Below the pieces are notes generated by a model. That model saw only the letters and a program-made list of their open reading frames with translations. It had not been told where the DNA came from and made no database searches. Positions 1 to 5,195 of a stretch of DNA of 9,733 nt are shown in pieces. Location: positions 8,289 through 18,021 of the forward strand of contig JAAEZV010000009.1 in assembly GCA_018222695.1 (NCBI GenBank), read 5' to 3'. The DNA comes from Gammaproteobacteria bacterium. GTDB lineage: Bacteria > Pseudomonadota > Gammaproteobacteria > Pseudomonadales > Halieaceae. Positions within the stretch are counted from its first letter, which is position 1, and each line of letters begins with the position of its first letter. Made by a program: the position numbers and the translations under genes.

Positions 1-227
1 AACTGACGCCCTCCTGCCCGATCATCCTGCACTTTGGTGAGCAGGATGCGCACATCCCCATGGACTCCGTAGCCGCCTTCCAGGAAAAGCAGCCGGACCT
101 GCCAGTGCATGTCTATGCCGCTGATCATGGCTTCAACTGTGATCAGCGCGACTCCTATGACGCGACGGCGGCGAGCCAGGCCAAAGAACGAACGCTGACA
201 TTGTTTAACGACAACCTGGCTGCCTGA
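1..227 (+). CDS. Dienelactone hydrolase family protein, C-terminal part (5' end outside window)
   Basis: The reading frame is open from base 3 to the TGA at 225-227 and gives the last 74 residues of an alpha/beta hydrolase. Two segments fit the dienelactone hydrolase family: FGEQDAHIP, carrying the acid of the catalytic triad (Asp codon 45-47), and DHGFNC, carrying the catalytic His (codon 126-128), 27 residues later. The nucleophile, normally Cys in this family, would lie upstream of the window. Family members cleave dienelactones formed in chlorocatechol breakdown, but many paralogues have unknown ester or lactone substrates, so the substrate is left open. The FMN reductase gene starts 8 bases after the stop, so the two are probably co-transcribed. 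Confidence 0.8.
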   Translation, partial: LTPSCPIILHFGEQDAHIPMDSVAAFQEKQPDLPVHVYAADHGFNCDQRDSYDATAASQAKERTLTLFNDNLAA

Positions 228-235
228 GCGCTAGC

Positions 236-847
236 GTGAAGATCGGCGTCATCGTCGGGAGCCATCGCACCGAATCCGAGAGCGCAAAAGTCGGTCGGTT
301 TCTCAGCGAGGCGCTCTCTTCCGAGGACGGAGTCAGCACGTGGACACTGGACCTCGGCAAAACCCCCTTGCCGATGTGGGACGAGGAGTTGTGGAGCAAT
401 GGGCCCCAATGGTCCATGATGCCGGCGCTCAAATCCCAGCTTGACGCCTGCGACGGGTTCATTGTGATTGCGCCCGAGTGGCACGGCATGGTGCCCGCGG
501 CGCTGAAGAATTTTTTCTTGTTGTGGGCCGCTACCGGCGAGCTTTCTCACAAACCTGCTCTCCCCTGCGCGGTCTCAGCGGGGGAAGGCGGCGCCTACGT
601 GATCTCCGAACTCCGGATGAGTAGTTACAAAAATAACCGACTCTGCTGGATCCCTGAGCAACTGATCGCTCGTCAAGTGAAATGCGTCTGTAACGACGAC
701 ACCGCACAAAATGATGCGCCACTCCACGACATCTTTGCCACCCGAAGTCGTTACGCGCTTGACTTGCTGCTTGCCTATGCCGGGGCACTGACCACCGTCA
801 GAGAGAGCGGCTTGATCGACCACGATACTTTTATGAATGGCATGTGA
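236..847 (+). CDS. NAD(P)H-dependent FMN reductase family protein (flavodoxin-like fold)
   Basis: This 203-residue cytoplasmic protein starts with a beta strand and phosphate-binding loop (GSHRTESES, residues 8-16), as in the NADPH-dependent FMN reductase/azoreductase family. It also carries a PEW-x4-PAALKN segment (about 80-92), the counterpart of the family's PEYN...LKN flavin-contact motif; here Tyr-Asn is replaced by Trp-His. Members reduce FMN, quinones, azo dyes or metals with NAD(P)H. The GTG start at 236 is chosen because beta-1 begins immediately after it and no other in-frame start lies near; the ribosome binding site is weak. It lies 8 bases behind the hydrolase gene and probably depends on its transcription. 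The partner or physiological acceptor cannot be read from sequence. Confidence 0.8.
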   Translation: MKIGVIVGSHRTESESAKVGRFLSEALSSEDGVSTWTLDLGKTPLPMWDEELWSNGPQWSMMPALKSQLDACDGFIVIAPEWHGMVPAALKNFFLLWAATGELSHKPALPCAVSAGEGGAYVISELRMSSYKNNRLCWIPEQLIARQVKCVCNDDTAQNDAPLHDIFATRSRYALDLLLAYAGALTTVRESGLIDHDTFMNGM

Positions 848-863
848 TCGCTAACAAGCCCAA

Positions 864-1337
864 TTAGGACAACGCCCGATAACCCCCGCTGTAGAAGATA
901 AGGGGGTCAGCCTCTACTGATTCAAACTGCAAGACTTCTCCGACGATGATTTGGTGGTCTCCGCCGGGATGGACGGCGTAGGCCGCACAGGTGAAATGCG
1001 CCAAGGCATCAATCAGCTTCGGCTCGCCCTTTGGCCCGGCTGTGAAGTGTTCAGCTTGCGCACCGTGGCCGCCGCGCTGGGCGTATTGGCTGGAAACCTC
1101 ACCCTGCTCCGAGCTCAATACACTGATCCCGAAGTGCTGGCACTCCGTGTACACCGCCAGGTGGTCCGAGGAGTTCTGGATACTCCACAGCACCAGAGGC
1201 GGATCCAGAGAGACCGAAGAGAAAGAGTTCACAGTGGTTGCCAGCGGCCCCAGCTCGGAATCGTCTACCGTCACCAGACAAACACCGGTCGCAAATTGCC
1301 CTAGCGCCTGTCGAAAATCACCTGCATCCATGGTCAT
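864..1337 (-). CDS. Flavin reductase-like (FMN-binding split-barrel) protein
   Basis: A protein of 157 residues (166 if the upstream ATG at 1364 is used) with the flavin reductase-like split barrel. Visible family segments are FRQALGQFATGVCLVT, an ATTVNSFSSVSLDPPLVL flavin-contact stretch, FGISVLS, and the terminal pattern PLIFYSGGYRAL. Members use NAD(P)H to reduce FMN or FAD and pass it to a separate monooxygenase, or act as flavoproteins with another role. The ATG at 1335-1337 is preferred because GGAAGG sits six to seven bases upstream; the longer start has a weaker GGGAAG. It is last in the minus-strand arm, 94 bases behind the aldehyde dehydrogenase stop from this start. No separate monooxygenase that would need its reduced flavin lies in the window, since the fused hydroxylase has its own NAD(P)H-dependent flavin. 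Confidence 0.85.
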   Translation of the reverse strand: MTMDAGDFRQALGQFATGVCLVTVDDSELGPLATTVNSFSSVSLDPPLVLWSIQNSSDHLAVYTECQHFGISVLSSEQGEVSSQYAQRGGHGAQAEHFTAGPKGEPKLIDALAHFTCAAYAVHPGGDHQIIVGEVLQFESVEADPLIFYSGGYRALS

Positions 1338-1431
1338 TAGCGCACCTTCCGCAACGGACGCCATACGCCCGTCTTCCCTGACAATCTATTTATGTTGCGC
1401 AAGGGTTTCAGCCCTGTCCCAGATCTCACCA

Positions 1432-2892
1432 TTACCGATCTAGGCCGCCCATCAGGATGTATTTAATCTCGAGATAGTCATCAATGCCGTACTTGGAACC
1501 CTCTCGCCCTGAGCCCGACGCCTTGACGCCACCGAAGGGCGCCATCTCGTTGGAAATGATGCCCTCGTTAACGCCAACCATGCCGTAGTCCAAGGCCTCG
1601 GACACCCGCCAAACCCGACCGATATCGCGGGTGTAAAAATACGAAGCGAGACCAAATTCCGTGTCGTTGGCCAAGGCGATTGCTTCTGCCTCATCCGCAA
1701 ACGACATCACCGGCGCTACAGGCCCGAAGATTTCATTTCGGAAAACCGCCATGTCCGAGGTAATTCCGGTCAGCACGGTGGGTTGATAATAACAGGGCCC
1801 CAAATCGGAGCGCATGCCGCCCAGCGCAACCTGCGCCCCTGCCTCAGTCGACAAGCGCACCAATCGATCCACATCCTCAACTGCCTTCTCATTGACCAAC
1901 GGACCCTGCTGCACCCCTTCATCAAGACCATTGCCCATTTTGAGCTCAGCGGTGGCCGCCACCAGCTTGTCGACAAAAACATCATGGATGGTGTCTTGTA
2001 CGAAAATCCGATTGGTGCAGACGCAGGTTTGGCCGCTGTTGCGGTACTTTGAGATCAGCGCACCTTGCACTGCCGCATCGATATCCGCGTCATCAAAGAC
2101 AATGAACGGCGCGTTACCGCCCAGCTCCATGGAGGTGCGTTTCAGCGTCGCAGCGCAAGCCTGCTCCAATCGCCGCCCCACCTCTGTCGAACCGGTGAAG
2201 GTCAGCTTTCGCACCAAGGGGCTGTCGGTGAGTGCCGGCCCGATCTCTGAAGAGGCACCGACGACAACATTGAGTACGCCTGCCGGCACGCCCGCCCGCT
2301 CGGCCAGCTCCGCCATCGCCAGCGCCGACAAGGGCGTCTCTGAAGCGGGCTTGATCACGATACTGCAGCCTGCCGCCAAAGCCGGCGCGGCCTTGCGCGC
2401 AATCATGGCATTGGGGAAATTCCAGGGCGTGATCGCAGCAACAACGCCAACCGGCTGCTTGATACACAAGACCCGCTTGTCGCTCGAGGGAGCCGGGATC
2501 ACATCACCGTCAATACGCTTAGCTTGCTCGCCGAACCACTCCATGAAGGCCGCCCCGTAAGCGACCTCGCCCCGGCTCTCGGCCAGCGCTTTCCCCTGCT
2601 CGGTCGTCATAATGATGGCGAGGTCTTCCTGATGCGCCATCATGAGATCGAACCAGCGCCGCAGGATCTGCGCCCGCGCTTTGGCGGGCACATCTCTCCA
2701 ACCACTCATTGCTTCATGGGCCGCAGAGATTGCCGCTTCGGTCTCCGATCTAGTGACCATACTCACCTCGGCCACGGCGGCTCCCGTAGCTGGGTTCGTC
2801 GCGGTAAGACTATTGCCAGCGGCTGCCATCCAGCGCCCTGCCACATAGGACGTCGTCCTTAGCAGGCTGGGATCTGATAGCTCAGGCTTCAT
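1432..2892 (-). CDS. NAD(P)-dependent succinate-semialdehyde dehydrogenase-type aldehyde dehydrogenase
   Basis: A full-length aldehyde dehydrogenase of 486 residues, the usual size for the GabD group, oxidising an aldehyde (succinate semialdehyde or a similar omega-oxo acid) to the acid. In 486-residue numbering the general base is Glu256 in MELGG and the nucleophile is Cys290 in NSGQTCVC, with a second Cys at 292. The TPWNFP motif lies near 156-161 and EIFGPV near 387-392. Ser instead of Glu at the position after KPA (about 184) resembles NADP-using GabD rather than NAD-specific enzymes. The ATG at 2890-2892 is chosen over the in-frame ATG at 2896-2898 because GGAG is eight bases before the former and only two before the latter. 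A 222-bp gap separates it from the OYE gene, so it may have its own promoter. The exact substrate is uncertain. Confidence 0.9.
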   Translation of the reverse strand: MKPELSDPSLLRTTSYVAGRWMAAAGNSLTATNPATGAAVAEVSMVTRSETEAAISAAHEAMSGWRDVPAKARAQILRRWFDLMMAHQEDLAIIMTTEQGKALAESRGEVAYGAAFMEWFGEQAKRIDGDVIPAPSSDKRVLCIKQPVGVVAAITPWNFPNAMIARKAAPALAAGCSIVIKPASETPLSALAMAELAERAGVPAGVLNVVVGASSEIGPALTDSPLVRKLTFTGSTEVGRRLEQACAATLKRTSMELGGNAPFIVFDDADIDAAVQGALISKYRNSGQTCVCTNRIFVQDTIHDVFVDKLVAATAELKMGNGLDEGVQQGPLVNEKAVEDVDRLVRLSTEAGAQVALGGMRSDLGPCYYQPTVLTGITSDMAVFRNEIFGPVAPVMSFADEAEAIALANDTEFGLASYFYTRDIGRVWRVSEALDYGMVGVNEGIISNEMAPFGGVKASGSGREGSKYGIDDYLEIKYILMGGLDR

Positions 2893-2933
2893 ACACATTA
2901 CTCCAATGCCGTTTTTCGGAACGTCTACGGCCC

Positions 2934-2961
2934 ACCATACCCGAATCGACTAGACAACCAA
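2934..2961 (-). promoter_or_regulatory. Candidate sigma-70 promoter for the aldehyde dehydrogenase gene
   Basis: Read on the minus strand, TTGGTT (2956-2961) is followed after 16 bases by TATGGT (2934-2939), three and four matches to the -35 and -10 consensus. The implied start near 2927 would give a leader of about 35 bases to the ATG at 2892. It lies in the only sizeable gap of the minus-strand arm. This is a weak, consensus-only prediction. Confidence 0.25.
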
Positions 2962-3034
2962 GTACGGCGGACGTAGCCACGCCGACCGCCTCTAAAGGGC
3001 GAGCATCGTGCATGAATCCTGATGACTACACCAT

Positions 3035-3081
3035 ACCCATTTGGGTGATACGCGGGCCCGCCACAAAGCGGCCACGTGGCC
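3035..3081. repeat. Cluster of three short inverted repeats between the OYE and aldehyde dehydrogenase genes
   Basis: Three palindromic elements lie within 47 bp just downstream of the OYE stop: ACCCA-TT-TGGGT (3035-3046), GCGGGCCCGC (3052-3061) and GGCCACGTGGCC (3070-3081). The last two are perfect with no loop, so they look more like protein-binding sites than transcription terminators, and no T-run follows on either strand. The rest of the 2893-3114 gap shows only the candidate promoter at 2934-2961. No function is assigned. Confidence 0.4.
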
Positions 3082-3114
3082 TCGGTGATAAAGCAGAAAC
3101 CCTATGCGGCCAGC

Positions 3115-4575
3115 TTAGGCACCTTCAGGGAGCCATTTCGGCGCCGTCAGACGTCGTTTCCCATCGGAGGCCAGCACGACGTCAGGCGCATCAAGCGCTT
3201 CGCGATCCCACAGCTCGCAGGTTACTTGCTTGTGCTTTTGATCAAGCCCCTCACAGTAATTGCTGTATCGGCAGAGCAGAACCTCTTCACCGCGACCGCG
3301 ACGTACTTTCTCGAACCAATCCGGATCGGCCAGCGCCTGCCGCGCTAGCCCTACAACGTCAGCCTTACCGTCATTGAGCAAGCGCTCCGCTTGGTCAAAA
3401 CTATGGATCCCGCCAGTCGATACCACGGGCGTTGTAAATCCCGCATCGCGGACAGCTTGTCGCAACAACCCCACGGGTTCTGCGTTGCGGCCCCAAGGCC
3501 CCTGTTTGTCCGACAGATAAGCTGGCATGCACTCGTAACCACTCTGACCAGTGTAAGGATAGGCTGCGGACCCGATTTTGGGTTGCTTAGCATCGTCGAA
3601 TTTGCCACCGCGAGACAGACTCAGAAAGTCCATTCCTGCGCCAGCAAACTCCTTGGCAAAAAAGCATGCATCATCAAGATCACTGCCCGACGCGATGATT
3701 TCATCAGTGAGAAAACGGCACCCTACTGCGTAATCGTCACCGACTGAGGCCCTCACAGCTCGATATACCTCCACAGGAAGTCGCACCCGTTGCTCACGAC
3801 AGCCACCATAGCCATCGTTGCGGGTATTGGTAGCAGATAGAAAAGAGGCCATCGTATAGGCGTGCGCATAGTGCAACTCAATACCGTCGAAGCCTGCCGT
3901 CCGCGCCCGAGCTGCGGCGTTGGCAAAGAGTGCAGGCAAAGTCTCGGGCAGAGCGGCAACGTCTGGCAGATGAGTATCTGTGACGTGTTCGCGATAGCCC
4001 TGCCGAAGCGACTCGAGTTCTCGCGTTGACAGCACGCGCTCCAGCTCGGCGTCGCTAAGCGATAGAAAACGCTGCCTGACTGCCTCCTCGTCATCGTGTT
4101 GCATACCCAACCGCTGACGATGGGTCTCCGTCACCTCAAGGAAACGCTGGAAAAACGCCTCCGGCTGGGGCCGTCGGCGAATCGTGAGGAAATCAATCAG
4201 CTGAATCAGCAGCCGGGTCTGGCCGCCACTCGCTTCTCGCACCGCATCAGTTAATCGGCGCAACCCTGCAACGTATCGATCGTCCGAAATGCGCAGTAAG
4301 GGACCGCTGGGGATATCTCTGATCCCCGTGGCTTCTACCACTATTGCACCTGGTCGGCCTTGCGCGAAACGCTTGTACCAGTCTATGACTTCCTGCGACA
4401 CGTCGCCGTTGTCGCTTGCCCGCCAAGGCACCATCGCCGGCACCCAGGTCCGCTGATGCAAACACAGATTGGGCGTTCGCAGGGGTGAGTATAAGTGGCT
4501 CTGCGCCGCCTCTTGTGCGGTGGGCCATTGCGCCACAGCAGTTTGATATTTGATGCGCTCAGGTGGCTTCCACAT
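3115..4575 (-). CDS. Old Yellow Enzyme family NADH:flavin oxidoreductase, stand-alone
   Basis: A 486-residue FMN-dependent TIM-barrel oxidoreductase, predicted to use NAD(P)H to reduce activated C=C bonds or a related electrophile. The barrel runs from about residue 29 to 430. The substrate-binding pair is His235 and His238 in HYAHAY, followed by the NTRNDGYGG signature; the FMN phosphate site is in STGGIHS and VVGLARQALADPDW. Odd points: the strand-3 motif that usually reads QLxHxGR is QLIDFL, with no His; the following segment is long and charged; and the tail has Cys435-x5-Cys441-x11-Cys453, recalling the four-Cys [4Fe-4S] motif of 2,4-dienoyl-CoA reductases but with Ser at the second position. 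The ATG lies four bases after the marR-type stop, implying co-transcription and probably coupled translation. Substrate unknown. Confidence 0.85.
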   Translation of the reverse strand: MWKPPERIKYQTAVAQWPTAQEAAQSHLYSPLRTPNLCLHQRTWVPAMVPWRASDNGDVSQEVIDWYKRFAQGRPGAIVVEATGIRDIPSGPLLRISDDRYVAGLRRLTDAVREASGGQTRLLIQLIDFLTIRRRPQPEAFFQRFLEVTETHRQRLGMQHDDEEAVRQRFLSLSDAELERVLSTRELESLRQGYREHVTDTHLPDVAALPETLPALFANAAARARTAGFDGIELHYAHAYTMASFLSATNTRNDGYGGCREQRVRLPVEVYRAVRASVGDDYAVGCRFLTDEIIASGSDLDDACFFAKEFAGAGMDFLSLSRGGKFDDAKQPKIGSAAYPYTGQSGYECMPAYLSDKQGPWGRNAEPVGLLRQAVRDAGFTTPVVSTGGIHSFDQAERLLNDGKADVVGLARQALADPDWFEKVRRGRGEEVLLCRYSNYCEGLDQKHKQVTCELWDREALDAPDVVLASDGKRRLTAPKWLPEGA

Positions 4576-4579
4576 AACC

Positions 4580-5074
4580 CTAGCGCTCGACCTCTCCCAC
4601 TCGCAACTTGATCTGCCGCAAAGCTCTCATTATGTGGTCATATTCCGAGTCGCTCAGCCCACCCAAGCACTCCGCCACCCAAGCTTCGTGAGCTTCCGCC
4701 ATTTCAGCAAACCGCGCCTGCCCCGCTCGTGTCAGGGTCACGCAAAACGCCCGCCGATTGCCTTGCACAGGTTCCCGACTAATTAATCCCTCACTCTCCA
4801 ACTGAGCGGCTATGCCAGAGACATTGCCACCCGACACCATCATCCGCTGCGACAGATCTCCCATTGTCAGCCCCTCCGATTCACGGGCTAGCTGAGCCAT
4901 CAGATCGAATCGTGGCAATGTGATATCGAATTCGCTTCGCAGCTGACCCCTCAGATGCCGTTCAATCAGATTGGTGCAGGTGAGCAACCGAAGCCACAGC
5001 CTGACTGCCTTGTGATCGCCCTGCTCTACCCGCGACTCATGATCGATTGGTTCCTGAACCCCGATTGACTCCAT
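4580..5074 (-). CDS. MarR family transcriptional regulator
   Basis: A 164-residue winged helix-turn-helix regulator of normal MarR length. The N-terminal helices form the dimer interface. The DNA-binding part runs from about 55 to 115: LTMGDLSQRMMVSGGNVSGI holds the helix-turn-helix with its recognition helix near 81-92, and EPVQGNRRAFCVTLT is the beta wing. MarR proteins usually repress divergent operons and release DNA on binding a small ligand; those controlling CoA-dependent aromatic degradation often sense the aryl-CoA, so such a ligand is a reasonable inference here. The gene is divergent from the fused hydroxylase and four bases upstream of the OYE gene. ATG at 5072-5074 is preferred over the in-frame TTG at 5099-5101, which has no visible ribosome binding site and would leave almost no leader from the nearer promoter candidate. 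Confidence 0.88.
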   Translation of the reverse strand: MESIGVQEPIDHESRVEQGDHKAVRLWLRLLTCTNLIERHLRGQLRSEFDITLPRFDLMAQLARESEGLTMGDLSQRMMVSGGNVSGIAAQLESEGLISREPVQGNRRAFCVTLTRAGQARFAEMAEAHEAWVAECLGGLSDSEYDHIMRALRQIKLRVGEVER

Positions 5075-5109
5075 AAAGCGTTTCTCGTGAACGAGTTTCA
5101 AGCCGATAT

Positions 5110-5137
5110 TTTAAACATAAAATGTTTGCTTTATACT
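5110..5137 (+). promoter_or_regulatory. Candidate sigma-70 promoter for the aryl-CoA hydroxylase operon
   Basis: TTTAAA at 5110-5115 is followed after 16 bases by TATACT at 5132-5137, four and five matches to the -35 and -10 consensus. The implied start is near 5144, leaving a leader of about 52 bases. The -10 box lies in the centre of the dyad, so a bound repressor would block polymerase. Confidence 0.45.
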
Positions 5138-5142
5138 AGCAA
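5114..5142 (-). promoter_or_regulatory. Candidate sigma-70 promoter for the marR-OYE transcript
   Basis: On the minus strand TTGCTA (5137-5142) is followed after 17 bases by TATGTT (5114-5119). An alternative is TTTATA (5154-5159) with an 18-base spacer to TATAAA (5130-5135). Either would overlap the plus-strand promoter and the dyad, giving autoregulation. The first predicts a start near 5107 and a 33-base leader to the ATG at 5074. Confidence 0.35.
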
Positions 5143-5170
5143 AACATTTTAGATATAAAACGTCTTGGTC

Positions 5171-5180
5171 GTCACGTGAC
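5171..5180. promoter_or_regulatory. Perfect 10-bp palindrome GTCACGTGAC in the hydroxylase leader
   Basis: This loop-free palindrome lies between the candidate promoter and the ribosome binding site of the fused hydroxylase. It shares the core CACGTG with the 12-bp palindrome at 3070-3081. It could be a second operator for the same or another regulator, or chance. Confidence 0.3.
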
Positions 5181-5187
5181 AAAGGAG
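5181..5187 (+). promoter_or_regulatory. Strong ribosome binding site for the GTG-started hydroxylase
   Basis: AAAGGAG ends eight bases before the GTG at 5196 and fixes that start for the 773-residue protein. Confidence 0.8.
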
Positions 5188-5195
5188 AGCGCATC

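Larger units (their letters stand above)
5108..5160. promoter_or_regulatory. Probable MarR operator: large imperfect dyad with paired sites
   Basis: This AT-rich stretch contains AAAATGTTTGCT (5119-5130) and its near-exact reverse complement AGCAAAACATTTT (5138-5150, one extra A), separated by seven bases. Outside these, the 14-bp inverted repeat TTTTA-N4-TAAAA occurs twice, at 5109-5122 and 5147-5160, placed symmetrically about the centre near 5134. The hexamer AAACAT or its complement occurs three times (5113, 5122, 5142). The dyad overlaps the candidate promoters in both directions, as expected for a repressor controlling both arms. Binding by the adjacent MarR protein is inferred from position. 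Confidence 0.6.

Noticed and set aside
882..907. Inverted repeat ACCCCC-N14-GGGGGT as a possible terminator
   Set aside because: It lies inside the flavin reductase coding region, has a 14-base loop and no adjoining T-run.
1400..1416. Small hairpin (AGGG / CCCT) between the aldehyde dehydrogenase and flavin reductase genes
   Set aside because: The stem is only four to five pairs with no T-run, too weak to call a terminator; the 1338-1431 gap holds nothing else clear.
1814..2560. A 248-codon open frame on the plus strand opposite the aldehyde dehydrogenase gene
   Set aside because: It is antisense to a well-conserved gene, its translation shows no family motif, and the opposite strand explains the sequence fully.
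3012..3377. A 121-codon plus-strand frame running from the intergenic gap into the OYE gene
   Set aside because: Most of it is antisense to the OYE coding region, and the translation is Arg-rich with no motif or ribosome binding site.
5075..5101. A TTG start giving nine more residues for the MarR protein
   Set aside because: No ribosome binding site precedes it, and the nearer promoter candidate would leave only about six bases of leader; the ATG at 5074 fits better.
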